64,000 nt of DNA from positions 169,181 through 233,180 of the forward strand of contig NZ_JAZLIO010000006.1 of the NCBI RefSeq assembly GCF_045617425.1, in the 5' to 3' direction. The notes below the pieces were generated by a model. The model saw nothing but the letters and a program-made list of their open reading frames with translations. It was not told the origin of the DNA and did no database searches. Made by a program: the position numbers and the translations under genes. Of this stretch, positions 17,689 through 26,855 are shown in pieces. The stretch comes from Carnobacterium_B sp045617425. GTDB taxonomy: Bacteria > Bacillota > Bacilli > Lactobacillales > Carnobacteriaceae. Within the stretch, counting starts at the first letter, position 1; each line of letters starts with the position of its first letter.

Positions 17689-19341
17689 TTAATTTTTAAC
17701 ACTAGCACGACTTAAGTCAAACTCTACACCAACTGAATTCAAGATGATTCCTTCAATAGCAGGATTACGGAGTTGCGTTTCGGCTTCTTGGTACAAAGGA
17801 ATGAAGGCAAAGTCGTCAGTTATGGCTTTATGAGCTTGTTGGAGAGCTTCCCAACGTTTTTCATCATCATTTGCATTTGTTGTTTTCGCTTGGTCGATCA
17901 AAGCATCATAATCGCTATTTGCATATCCACCTTCGTTATAAGGAGAATCGCTGTATAGCAGGTCCATAAAGTTGATGGCATCCGCGAAGTCAGCACCCCA
18001 TCCAGTAAGTAAGATATCAAAATCACGAGTATCAGCTAGTGCAAGACGGTTCTTCTTAGGTACATTACGTAACTCAACAGAGATACCAGGCAAATTGTTT
18101 TGAATTTGACCTTGGATGTATTGACTGATTTGTTTGCTCTTTTCATCATCGTCTCCAACAAAAGATAGAGAGATACTGTCTACGCCTAATTCAGCTTTGG
18201 CTTCTTCCCATAGCTCTTGAGCACGCTCTGTATCATAAGATAAGAAGGTTCCTGCTTCTTCAGTAAAATCTTCACCAGTAGCTGGATCAGCTACAAAGTC
18301 AGCTGGCAAAAATCCGCCGATTTCAGTTGAACCATCTGCTAAAACAGTATTCACTAAATCATCTGTATTGATGACTAGTCCTAAAGCTTCTCTTAATTTT
18401 TCGTTTTGTAAGTATTCATTATCCCAGTTGAATTCCAAGTATGAGGTTCTAGCTTTCTTTTGAACGACAACATTTTCGTCCTCAGCGAATTGCTTAACAA
18501 TCTCACCGGTTAATTGAGCGTTATCTGCTTGACCACCTTCAAATAAATTAACAGCAGTACTTGTTTCTTTTACAACTTGAACATTCACAGCGTTTAACGT
18601 TACTTCATCAGCAGCATAGTAATCGTCATTTTTTACTAAGTCCCAAGTTAGTCCCGTGCCATCCCAATTTTCTAATGTGAATGGACCATTAGCGAGCAAG
18701 GCTTCACTAGAAGTTCCGTAATTATCTCCTTGTTCTTCAACAAAGGCTTCATTTTGAGGGAAGAAAGCCGTAAAAGCTAACAAGAATTCAAAGTAAGGCG
18801 TTGGTTGCGTTAAGTTAAACGTAATCTCATGATCGCCATTAGCTGTAACACCAAGTTCATTGACATCTGCTTCACCAGCCATGATTTCAGGTGCATTTTC
18901 AATCGTTTCTGCTAGATAACTATAAGAAGCTCCAGTATCAGGATCGACTAATTTTTGCATAGCGTATACGAAATCATTTGCTGTAACAGGATCGCCATTA
19001 GACCAAACAGCATCGTCACGAAGCGTATACGTATACGTAAGTCCATCTTCTGAGATTACGCCTTCGTCAGCTGCAATAGCAGGGACAGGATTTCCTTCTT
19101 CATCGATACGTAATAATCCTTCAATAACATGTCCTAAATAATTGGAACTATTGATATCAGTGATTAAAGCTGTATCCATGGTAGATAACTCTGTAGGGGC
19201 AGTATAATTAACGGCCTGTTCCCCAGAGGTAGAACCTGAAGAATCACCGCTCGTTGAATTTGAAGAATCTCCATTTCCACCGCACGCAGTTAATAAAAAG
19301 GCGGTACTCATTGTAGCTGCTAATTTATATGATGTTCTCAC
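17689..19341 (-). CDS. OppA-type oligopeptide-binding lipoprotein
   Basis: This SBP_bac_5 protein of 550 residues has lipobox FLLTAC close to the N-terminus and family blocks DDAVWSNGDPVTANDFVYAM, ANGPFTLENWDG and LREALGLVINTDDLV. It binds peptides outside the cell for an Opp importer whose permease and ATPase genes are not in the window. A GTG at 19350 is in frame, but AAGGAG (19350-19355 on the minus strand) overlaps it and is spaced 8 bases from the GTG at 19341, so 19341 is the start. It is 33% longer than sugar-type binding proteins, as expected for OppA. It stands alone between two terminators. Confidence 0.88.
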   Translation of the reverse strand: MRTSYKLAATMSTAFLLTACGGNGDSSNSTSGDSSGSTSGEQAVNYTAPTELSTMDTALITDINSSNYLGHVIEGLLRIDEEGNPVPAIAADEGVISEDGLTYTYTLRDDAVWSNGDPVTANDFVYAMQKLVDPDTGASYSYLAETIENAPEIMAGEADVNELGVTANGDHEITFNLTQPTPYFEFLLAFTAFFPQNEAFVEEQGDNYGTSSEALLANGPFTLENWDGTGLTWDLVKNDDYYAADEVTLNAVNVQVVKETSTAVNLFEGGQADNAQLTGEIVKQFAEDENVVVQKKARTSYLEFNWDNEYLQNEKLREALGLVINTDDLVNTVLADGSTEIGGFLPADFVADPATGEDFTEEAGTFLSYDTERAQELWEEAKAELGVDSISLSFVGDDDEKSKQISQYIQGQIQNNLPGISVELRNVPKKNRLALADTRDFDILLTGWGADFADAINFMDLLYSDSPYNEGGYANSDYDALIDQAKTTNANDDEKRWEALQQAHKAITDDFAFIPLYQEAETQLRNPAIEGIILNSVGVEFDLSRASVKN

Positions 19342-19579
19342 TGTAAACACTCCTTAATCTAATTTAATTAATCTTATTTTAATAGGATAACACGTTTATG
19401 CAAAAAAATGTATGGTTTTGGCTAAAAATCCACACATTTCTGAATAAAAAGTAGAATATAATACGAATAAAGGATTTCGCTTAATTTTTTTGCAAAAAAA
19501 AGAACCTTCTTACAAGTTATCGCAAATCAACGATAAGCTATAAAGGAGGCTCCATTTCTAAGATAGAGGTTGCTACTGA

Positions 19580-19984
19580 CTAAGTTTTTTTGATGAATTG
19601 CTCTTTGCAGTGTGGGCATTTGATACTGATTTTTCCTTTGTTTCTCGGTACGCGTAATTTTTTATGACAGTTTGGACAAGCGTAATACTTATAAACTTTT
19701 CGTTGCAGAAATTTATTTCGCTTTTGGTTCCAACTCCTAGTAAATTGACGAGTGGATGCTAAAAATTTTTGGTTTTCCTGATACCGTTTTGTTCGATTGT
19801 GAGAAAAAGTCCGATAGTAACCAAGAATAATAGCTGCCCAACCGAGTAAGCCAATGACTGACCAATTGAATAAGTTAGCTAAGACAACAATAGCAAGTCC
19901 CCCATAAAGCAAATAGGTTGAAAGTTTATCTACTCCATATCTGCCGATCATAAATTTTTGAATGTAAGTTTTGAGTTTTTTCAT
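19580..19984 (-). CDS. Small membrane protein with C-terminal zinc ribbon
   Basis: The 134-residue protein has two close membrane spans (about residues 25-42 and 44-58), a long basic stretch (residues 60-100), and a C-terminal CPNCHKK...KCPHC zinc ribbon (two CxxC pairs). This layout is common in Lactobacillales; the function is unknown. The ribbon and basic linker would face the cytoplasm and could bind nucleic acid or ribosomes, which is speculation. ATG with AGGAGAC just upstream. Confidence 0.7.
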   Translation of the reverse strand: MKKLKTYIQKFMIGRYGVDKLSTYLLYGGLAIVVLANLFNWSVIGLLGWAAIILGYYRTFSHNRTKRYQENQKFLASTRQFTRSWNQKRNKFLQRKVYKYYACPNCHKKLRVPRNKGKISIKCPHCKEQFIKKT

Positions 19985-20240
19985 TTACTAGTGTCTCCTT
20001 TTTCTCTTTGTTCCATAAGATTAGCATTAAATAGTGTAACATGTTGAACAGCATTCAGCGACCGTCTTTAGTCTGAGTTTATAAAAAAGAGTTGTCAAAG
20101 TATAAAAACGATAAGATACTCCAGGAAATTATTAGATTGTTTTTCTAACATACATGGGTTCATCAGGCTTTACATTAAGGAATAAAACGCTTACGATTTA
20201 AGTAATAAATAAAGATAAGGTAGTAAGTGGAGGCGTAAAA

Positions 20241-21155
20241 ATGAACTTAGTAGAGGTAAAAGGCTTAACTAAACGATTTGGAAAATTTACTGCTTTAAAA
20301 AACATCGATTTCACTGTAAAAAAAGGTGAAATCTACGGGTTTATTGGTCCCAATGGTGCCGGAAAATCTACAACTATTCGTGTTTTACTTGGGATGTTGA
20401 AACCAAGTGAAGGTCAAGTCACAATTTTTGGGCAAGACGCTTGGAAAGATGCTGTAGAAGTTCATAAACGGGTAGCATATGTTTCAGGTGAAGCAAATCT
20501 ATGGCCTAATTTAACTGGTGGAGAAGTAATTGATTTATTCTTAGCTATGCGCGGAAATGGAAATCAGAACCGGCGTGATGAATTGATTCAGCTGTTTGAA
20601 CTAGACCCGTCAAAAAAATGCCGCACCTATTCGAAAGGAAATCGACAAAAAATAGCCTTGATTGCTGCATTTGCTTCTGAAGCGGAACTCTATATTCTTG
20701 ATGAGCCAACTGCGGGTTTAGATCCATTGATGGAGCGTATTTTTCAAGAACTTGTTTTAGAGATGAAACAACAAGGTAAGAGTGTATTGTTGTCTAGCCA
20801 TATTCTGTCCGAAGTTGAAAAGCTGTGTGATCGGGTAGCCATTATTCGTGAAGGTGAAATTATTGAAACAGGAACATTAGCTGAGATGCGTCATTTGACT
20901 CGAACAAAATTGACTGTTGAAACAAGTGAACCTTTGATGAATTTATTCGAGCTAGAAGGTGTGCATGACGTTGTCCAGACAAATAAGGGATGGGTCTTTC
21001 AAGTAGACAGCGATGAACTCGCAAAAGTTATTCGTCATATCAGTCAATTTGGTGTTTTGAAACTGGAAAGTGCTCCTCCGACTTTGGAAGATTTATTTAT
21101 ACGCTACTACAAAGGGGACAGCCAGGAACAAAGTGGCTTAAAAGGGAGTGTCTAA
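20241..21155 (+). CDS. ABC transporter ATP-binding protein (drug/antibiotic exporter type)
   Basis: This 304-residue ATPase has Walker A GPNGAGKST, a signature loop YSKGNRQKIALIAAF (YSKGNRQK replaces the usual LSGGQ), Walker B LYILDEPTAGLDP and LLSSHILSEVEKLCD. A C-terminal extension of about 80 residues follows, typical of DrrA/CcmA-type exporters. It ends two bases before the permease gene. Together they resemble the TnrB3/tetronasin-exporter pair; the substrate is unknown. No regulator gene sits nearby. Confidence 0.85.
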   Translation: MNLVEVKGLTKRFGKFTALKNIDFTVKKGEIYGFIGPNGAGKSTTIRVLLGMLKPSEGQVTIFGQDAWKDAVEVHKRVAYVSGEANLWPNLTGGEVIDLFLAMRGNGNQNRRDELIQLFELDPSKKCRTYSKGNRQKIALIAAFASEAELYILDEPTAGLDPLMERIFQELVLEMKQQGKSVLLSSHILSEVEKLCDRVAIIREGEIIETGTLAEMRHLTRTKLTVETSEPLMNLFELEGVHDVVQTNKGWVFQVDSDELAKVIRHISQFGVLKLESAPPTLEDLFIRYYKGDSQEQSGLKGSV

Positions 21156-21157
21156 CG

Positions 21158-22759
21158 ATGATTGTTCAGCAATTCAAAGGAACAGGTCAGGTCATGCGAT
21201 TGCTTTTTCGACAAAATGGAGTAAAAATCGGTTTATGGTTAACTGGTTTGATCGGTGTTTCAATCGCTACAGTAACAGCTTATACAACCATTTATACTGG
21301 CCAAAAAGAGATCATAGAATTTGGTTTAACGATGCAAAATCCAGCTATGATAGCCATGCTAGGATCACTTTATGAAGTGGATACGTTTAATTTAGGGACA
21401 GTTTTCGCAAGTGAAATGTTATTATTTTCAGCTGTCGCAGCTAGCGTGATGAATATCTTAATAGTCAGTTCCAGTACGAGGATGGATGAAGAAGAAGGGC
21501 GACTGGAAATGGTTCTAGGGTTGCCTGTTGGACGGTTAGCATATTTAGCTGCAACAATTAATGTGATGGTTATCGTAAACAGTCTATTGTTTATGATTCT
21601 GACGTTAAGTTTAGGGTTATTTAACCATGAAGTGTTTAATGTAGAATCTACTTTGCTATATGGTGGTATCCTGGCAAGTACTGGATTATTTTTTGCAGGC
21701 GTTACAGCCGTTGCAGCACAATTAACTGAAACATCTAGAGGTGCTACAGGAATTTCGTTTACTGTACTAATAGCTGCTTACATCATAAGAGCTATTGGAG
21801 ATGTCAGCAGTGAAATGCTGTCACTTGTTTCTCCATTAGGTTGGACTGTTCGAACAGTGGTATTTGTCGACAATGACTGGTGGCCAGTTAGTGCGTTAAT
21901 TAGTGGAATGGTTATTTTATTCGTGAGTGCGTTCTATTTAAATCAGCAAAGGGATATTAACGCCGGGTTATTACCTGAACGTAAAGGAAGAAGGTACGCT
22001 TCGAATACTTTAAAAAGTCAATTTGGGTTAACATGGCGATTGGAAAAAGGAACGATCATTTCATGGGCTATTGGTATCTTTTTAATGAGTACTGCTTTTG
22101 GTTCGATTTTAGGCGATTTAGAAGCATACTTCTCAGACTTTGAATTGGTTCAAGTTATTTTAGCAGATGACTTAAGTGATTCTATGACTAAACAGTTTAT
22201 TACATTATTGGTGGGGATTATGTCTGGCTTTTCCGCTGTTCCAACAGTATCGGTCTTTTTAAAACTGAAAAAAGAAGAAAGAATGAGCCGAACGGAAAAC
22301 TTTTATAGTCGAGCGATTTCTCGAAATAAAGTGATGGGAAGCTATTATACATTAGCATTTTTAACAGCTGTACTGATGCAATTGTTGATTGGATTAGGGT
22401 TGTATGCTTCGGCAAGTCAAGTCATAAAGACAACTATTGGTGCAGGAACTGTTATCGCTTCGGGGCTGGTCTATATCCCAGCGATTTTAGTAGTATTAGG
22501 TTTAACAACAGTACTTGTAGGAGCTTTTCCCAAGAGAACAGGTTTGATTTGGATCTATGTAACTTTTGTCATTTTGGTCGTTTATCTTGGCAATTTACTC
22601 GAATTTCCAGAGTGGATAAAAAACATTTCTGCTTTTCATCATATCCCTCAACTGCCAAATGAAGAAATTGCTTGGTCCCCATTAATTAGTTTAAGTGTAG
22701 TAGGAATTGCTCTTTCTGTGATAGGGTTTGTAAGTTACAACAAAAGGGATATTTACTGA
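21158..22759 (+). CDS. ABC exporter permease (polyketide/tetronasin-exporter type)
   Basis: The 533-residue protein has about twelve membrane spans in two halves, separated by a cytoplasmic region near residues 275-300. MDEEEGRLEMVLGLPVGRLAYLAA after the third span, and KKEERMSRTENFYSRAISRN in the second half at the equivalent place, are repeats of one motif, showing an internally duplicated permease. This fits the COG3559 exporter family. It follows the ATPase gene directly. Confidence 0.8.
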   Translation: MIVQQFKGTGQVMRLLFRQNGVKIGLWLTGLIGVSIATVTAYTTIYTGQKEIIEFGLTMQNPAMIAMLGSLYEVDTFNLGTVFASEMLLFSAVAASVMNILIVSSSTRMDEEEGRLEMVLGLPVGRLAYLAATINVMVIVNSLLFMILTLSLGLFNHEVFNVESTLLYGGILASTGLFFAGVTAVAAQLTETSRGATGISFTVLIAAYIIRAIGDVSSEMLSLVSPLGWTVRTVVFVDNDWWPVSALISGMVILFVSAFYLNQQRDINAGLLPERKGRRYASNTLKSQFGLTWRLEKGTIISWAIGIFLMSTAFGSILGDLEAYFSDFELVQVILADDLSDSMTKQFITLLVGIMSGFSAVPTVSVFLKLKKEERMSRTENFYSRAISRNKVMGSYYTLAFLTAVLMQLLIGLGLYASASQVIKTTIGAGTVIASGLVYIPAILVVLGLTTVLVGAFPKRTGLIWIYVTFVILVVYLGNLLEFPEWIKNISAFHHIPQLPNEEIAWSPLISLSVVGIALSVIGFVSYNKRDIY

Positions 22760-22803
22760 CGTATAAAACAATTTGAAAGATTGATAAAAATTCATCTTAG
22801 TTA

Positions 22804-22833
22804 TTGACAGGTATGCAAGCAGTCTGTTACTAT
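22804..22833 (+). promoter_or_regulatory. Promoter of the T-box transcript
   Basis: TTGACA (22804-22809), an 18-bp spacer and TACTAT (22828-22833) precede the T-box leader by about 30 bases. Confidence 0.5.
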
Positions 22834-22861
22834 TTATTTAGATTAAAAAACAATGAATTTT

Positions 22862-23172
22862 AAATGATAAAAAGACTTTGATAAGGAAAGTACGTCAGAA
22901 AATAGTTTTTAGAAAGCCCGGATGATGGAAAAGGGTAATGATAGTTCTGATGGAAAATGGCCTTTGAGTTGAGCAGTCGAGTGAGAGTTTCTTTTAGACT
23001 GTTACGGTAAGCATCCGTTATCTAGTGCATCAGTTTACGATCTTTCATTTGTGAGATTGTGTACTGAATAAGGTGAAAATAGCGATATTTTTATAAACTA
23101 AGGTGGTAACACGGAATTTAAATGTCCGTCCTTTCTAGTCGAAAGACTAAGATTGGACGGGCATTTTTTTGT
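22862..23172 (+). ncRNA. T-box riboswitch, probable Met specifier
   Basis: The invariant T-box sequence AAGGTGGTAACACGG is at 23100-23114, followed by a terminator (ATGTCCGTCC with GGACGGGCAT, 23121-23170, then T7). Stem I is recognisable from GATAAGGAAAGTACG (AGTA side of the specifier loop), the distal AGAAAGCCCGG..GATGG element, and GGAAAATGGCCTTTGAG on the 3' side. In the usual GAA-N-xyz-R frame the specifier reads ATG (22957-22959), i.e. methionine; TGG one base later is the main alternative. Uncharged tRNA would stabilise the antiterminator and turn on the downstream peptide-binding protein gene. Confidence 0.9.
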
Positions 23173-23198
23173 TGTATAAATGAAATGGGGGAATAGTA

Positions 23199-24845
23199 AT
23201 GAAGAAATGGACATTGTGGATAAGTATTTTATTGGCAACAGGATTATTGATTGGATGTGGTACACAAGCAGAAGGAAATAACGGCTCAGATACCTCAGAA
23301 ACCACAAAAATTGTACAAGAAACAGGTGTTGGAGTAAGTGCTGAAATCACGACACTGGATACCACTCAAGCTACCGACCGCAATACTTTTACCGTTATTG
23401 AGCAAATATTTGAAGGGTTGTACCGTTTCAATGCTGAAGATGAGCTTGAGTTAGCTCTTGCAGCAGAACCGGCAATTATTAGTGAGGATGGCTTAACTTA
23501 TACGTTTAAGTTAAGAGAAGATGCAAAATGGTCAAATGGAACACCTGTAACTGCTAATGATTTTGTTTATGCTTGGGGGAAAATGGTGAATCCAGAATCA
23601 TTGTCACCTAACGCTTATTTATTTGAAAATATTAAAAATGGTTCTGAAATTGTTAATGGAGATAAAAAACTGAGTGAGTTTGGCGTTTCAGCAGTGTCAG
23701 ACTATGAATTAAAAGTGGAGTTAGAAGTTCCAAGACCTAATTTTTTGAGCCTATTAGCAATCGGATGGTTCTTCCCACAAAATGAGAAGTTTGTGGAATT
23801 GCAAGGTGACAATTACGGACAAGATACGGATTCTATCCTTTACAACGGGCCATTTACGCTAGTTGATTGGAAAGATGGTGCGACTAGTTGGGCGTATGAA
23901 AAAAATGAATCCTATTATGATAAAGATGAAGTTGCTTTGGACAGAGTGAATGTTGCTGTGGTAAAAGAAGTTTCTACAGGATTGAATCTTTACGAGACGG
24001 GTGAGGTGGATGTCGTTACATTAACAGGAGACTATGCCAGACAATTCGAAACCCATGAGAATCTGATCCGTAAACAAGAATTAGCATTACAATACTTAAC
24101 TTACAATGCCTCAGAAAATAGTCCACTAAAGAATGAACATTTGAGAAAAGCAATTGCTTTATCTATTGATAGAAAAGAACTAACTGAAAATGTACTTGAA
24201 GATGGATCAGAACCTCTGGGTGGTTTAATACCACAAAAATTATTAACAAATCCTGAGACTGATGAAGATTTCCGTACAGATAATGGCTCTTTTAATGATT
24301 ACGATTCTGAAAAGGCTAAAGCAGAATGGAGCTTGGCACAAGATGAATTAGGCGATACACTAGAACTTGAATTATTGACAAATGATGATGCAACTTCTAA
24401 GAAAGTTGGGACTTATATCCAAAGTGAAGTTCAAAAACATCTCTCAGGGATAACAGTCACAATTAGGAGTGTACCAAGTAACGTTGCAAAAACGGAGCGG
24501 ACTTCTGGCAATTATGACTTTTCAATAGCGGGATGGATAGCCGGAGATTTAGATCCAACAGGTTTCTTTATTTTATTGGAGACAGATAGTCCCTATAACT
24601 ATGGTTCTTATCAAAATGACGAGTACCAAGCTTTAATAGATGAAAGCAAAACAACATATGCTAATGATTCTACTGTAAGGTACACCAATTTTTTGGAAGC
24701 AGAAAAAATTCTGATGGATACAGCTGCTTTCCAACCTTTGTATCAACGTACAACGAATTACTTGCAACGCCCTACAGTCCAAGGATTGGAAAGTCATCTG
24801 TTAGGATCTGATTTCACTTTCAGAAATGCCACGATTATAGAGTAA
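23199..24845 (+). CDS. OppA-type peptide-binding lipoprotein under T-box control
   Basis: The 548-residue lipoprotein (lipobox LLIGC, Cys near residue 20) belongs to SBP_bac_5 and parallels the leftward OppA-like protein at 17.7-19.3 kb: REDAKWSNGTPVTANDFVYAW, YNGPFTLVDWKDG, LRKAIALSIDRKELTENVL. No permease or ATPase genes are linked, so it must serve a transporter encoded elsewhere. The T-box leader indicates induction when one tRNA (likely tRNA-Met) is uncharged, so its peptides probably feed that amino acid. Ribosome site GGGGGAAT precedes the ATG. Confidence 0.88.
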   Translation: MKKWTLWISILLATGLLIGCGTQAEGNNGSDTSETTKIVQETGVGVSAEITTLDTTQATDRNTFTVIEQIFEGLYRFNAEDELELALAAEPAIISEDGLTYTFKLREDAKWSNGTPVTANDFVYAWGKMVNPESLSPNAYLFENIKNGSEIVNGDKKLSEFGVSAVSDYELKVELEVPRPNFLSLLAIGWFFPQNEKFVELQGDNYGQDTDSILYNGPFTLVDWKDGATSWAYEKNESYYDKDEVALDRVNVAVVKEVSTGLNLYETGEVDVVTLTGDYARQFETHENLIRKQELALQYLTYNASENSPLKNEHLRKAIALSIDRKELTENVLEDGSEPLGGLIPQKLLTNPETDEDFRTDNGSFNDYDSEKAKAEWSLAQDELGDTLELELLTNDDATSKKVGTYIQSEVQKHLSGITVTIRSVPSNVAKTERTSGNYDFSIAGWIAGDLDPTGFFILLETDSPYNYGSYQNDEYQALIDESKTTYANDSTVRYTNFLEAEKILMDTAAFQPLYQRTTNYLQRPTVQGLESHLLGSDFTFRNATIIE

Positions 24846-24978
24846 TTAATAGCAAAACAATTGGTTATTGTCAAAGATAGGAAGATGAAAAAAAGTGGTC
24901 TTCCTCTGTAAGAATTTCTAAAGTTACATATGAATGTTTCAATGGATTATTTTAAATCTATTATTCTTTATATAAATA

Positions 24979-25025
24979 AAAAAAGAGTGATGTGCAGAAG
25001 TTTAGCTGCATATCACTCTTTTTTA
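24979..25025. terminator. Bidirectional terminator
   Basis: AAAAGAGTGAT-TGCAG pairs with CTGCA-ATCACTCTTTT, with A- and T-runs on both sides. It is shared by the rightward OppA-like gene and the leftward dehydrogenase pseudogene. Confidence 0.85.
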
Positions 25026-26108
25026 TTACGCTGAAACAGATTCAGAAAGACTCTCTACAGCCTTCATAGCTTCCAGAATAGTTTCTTTGGTTACACCAGG
25101 CACAGCTAAGTTGAATGTCTCTTTATCAGAGGCAGCAAATTCAGCAACCTTTTTTGCTTTTTTTGAAAAATCAGTCTTTACGTCAAAGTCGGAAAAACGA
25201 TGTGGGAAATGATTTGACTCGAAAAATGGTAATAAGTTCCTTACTTCTTTTTCGTCTCCGGAAGCCCATAGTTGAACTAAAATGCCATAAGCAACTTTTA
25301 TACCATGCTCAAAAGTATGCGTTTCTTGAATAAGCGACATTCCGTTATGCATAGCATGTGCACCAGCCATCCGGCCATATTATCCTGCAAATCCGCCAAC
25401 GGTACCCGCGATAGCTACAACACTTTCAGCAACTCTTTTGAAGGCACTTGTTACTTCATGATTTTCTAAATTTGTTAAAGCTTCTGTACTATCTTTTAAT
25501 AATAATTCTTGAGTTACTTTCGCAGTTTTTAAACCCACTTGGACCATAGCAGGTAAATCGCCATCAATATGTCGAGTAATGCCTTCTGCTTCATACCATT
25601 TTGCCAATGTATCTCCAATTCCACCCATAAAATATTTTTTAGGCGATTCTACTAATAAATCTAGATCCATCAAACAAAGAAAGGCTGCTTTTTCATAGTA
25701 ATCGACTACTTTGAAAGTATGATCAGGATGATACACGGCTGAAAGGGGAGTATAAGCCGAACAAGTTCCTAATACCGTTGGAATAGTTACATATTCTACT
25801 TTTAATAGTTCAGCGGTACCTTTAGCCGTATCTAAAGCACGTCCACCACCGATTCCTACCACACAGTCCGTTCCCTTTATTAATGAAGAAAGACGATCCA
25901 TGTCTTCATGTGAAGCTGATCCATCATAATAAAATACTGGTAAATCCAAAGAACCAGAATAATGTTTTTTAAAAGCATTATAAGACTGTTCACCTGTAAT
26001 AATAACAGGATTAGTAAAAGAAGTTAATTTTTGATCTAAATAGTTTAAGGTACCGGAATTACAAAAAAATTGGCCAGGACCTGGACGAACAACTTGACTT
26101 AAACGCAT
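25026..26108 (-). pseudogene. Iron-containing alcohol dehydrogenase (GldA-like), in-frame stop
   Basis: One continuous frame of 361 codons is interrupted by a single TAA at codon 243 (25380-25382). Before it lies the NAD-binding domain (VVGIGGGRALDTAKGTAE, TIPTVLGTCSAYTPLSAVY); after it the frame resumes without shift as YGRMAGAHAMHNG and HTFEHGIKVAYG, which carry the metal-binding histidines of the family. The stop falls where relatives have a residue such as Lys, so one base change in AAA would explain it. Translation to the TAA would give a 242-residue product lacking the metal site. A sequencing error is the main alternative. Upstream AAGGA is intact, suggesting recent loss. Confidence 0.85.
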
Positions 26109-26479
26109 AATAAATTCCTTCTTTCTTTAGTATAATGATTAAACTCGGTAGAGGAGGGATAGGTTTTTCTAAATGATTTTTCTTATAAAGCATTTTTTCT
26201 ATTGCATCATGTCTATAAAAAAGATAAAAAGGACAACCATTCATTAAATGAATGGGTGGCCTAAGTCCCATTCAGCCAAACAAGCTTGAATAGGATTTAA
26301 ACGACTGCAAAAAATGGCAGTGTCTAAATCCTGATTCTAATAATAATAGCTGTTTGATTGAATGAATATATCATGGAATGACATCCTCTCATGGGTTAGT
26401 GAAGCTAGGATAACACTGCAAAATTAGTAAGTCAACACTAAAATTTAATCGTTTTATAATCTGATTTTTAATAGAATTT
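26109..26479. other. Gene-free stretch with imperfect hairpins
   Basis: No coding frame is supported between the dehydrogenase pseudogene and the sigma-54 regulatory region. It holds a long imperfect inverted repeat at 26292-26332 (AGGATTTA...ACTGC facing GCAGT...TAAATCCT) and a short CATTCATT/AATGAATG dyad at about 26239-26256. Their role is unknown; the first could be a remnant terminator. Confidence 0.5.
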
Positions 26480-26627
26480 GTGTATTAGAAATAAATTTAA
26501 CTAATACACTAAAAAATAAAAAAAGAATAGAATGCAAAACAAAAATTGATACACTTAGAAGTGTATCAATTTTTGTTTGTGTATCATTTATAAATACTGA
26601 TTTACTAGTGTTTCAAACGATACACTA
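26480..26627 (+). promoter_or_regulatory. Cluster of TGTATYA dyads: probable enhancer sites for a LevR/ManR-type activator
   Basis: Three inverted repeats share the half-site GTGTATYA: 26480-26488 with 26501-26509 (9 bp perfect); 26537-26556 with 26559-26578 (20 bp perfect, 2-base centre); and 26606-26614 with 26619-26627 (one mismatch). An extra half-site is at 26579-26586. They lie 5 to 150 bp upstream of a -24/-12 promoter, the usual place of enhancer sites for sigma-54 activators. The 20-bp dyad also resembles a terminator, but its 2-base centre and repeated half-site favour protein binding. Confidence 0.6.
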
Positions 26628-26631
26628 AAGT

Positions 26632-26648
26632 TGGCATAGAAATTGCAT
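26632..26648 (+). promoter_or_regulatory. Sigma-54 (-24/-12) promoter of man PTS operon
   Basis: TGGCATAGAAATTGCAT has GG at 26633-26634 and GC at 26645-26646 separated by exactly 10 bases, matching the TGGCAY-N5-TTGCW consensus. It lies 208 bases before manL, so the transcript has a long leader. Confidence 0.85.
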
Positions 26649-26855
26649 ATAGTAAGTGATGGACAAATCAATAATCTTGTTGGAAAATCTAAACGCTATC
26701 ATGTTTAGATAAAGGGTATTGAAAGGTGGCGGTGTTGTAGCTTTAAGAGTTGTGTTTTTCAAGTGAAATAAAACTAAAAAAACATGATGAAGAAGTGATT
26801 CTGTTAGTTTCGTCTCATCAGAAACATAGAAATAAAATATTTAGGAGGTAGAAAT

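Noticed and set aside
26537..26578. Rho-independent terminator
   Set aside because: The perfect 20-bp dyad with T-run looks like one, but there is no gene ending just before it, its centre is 2 bases, and its half-site recurs in two neighbouring dyads before a sigma-54 promoter, so an operator is more likely. Both roles remain possible.
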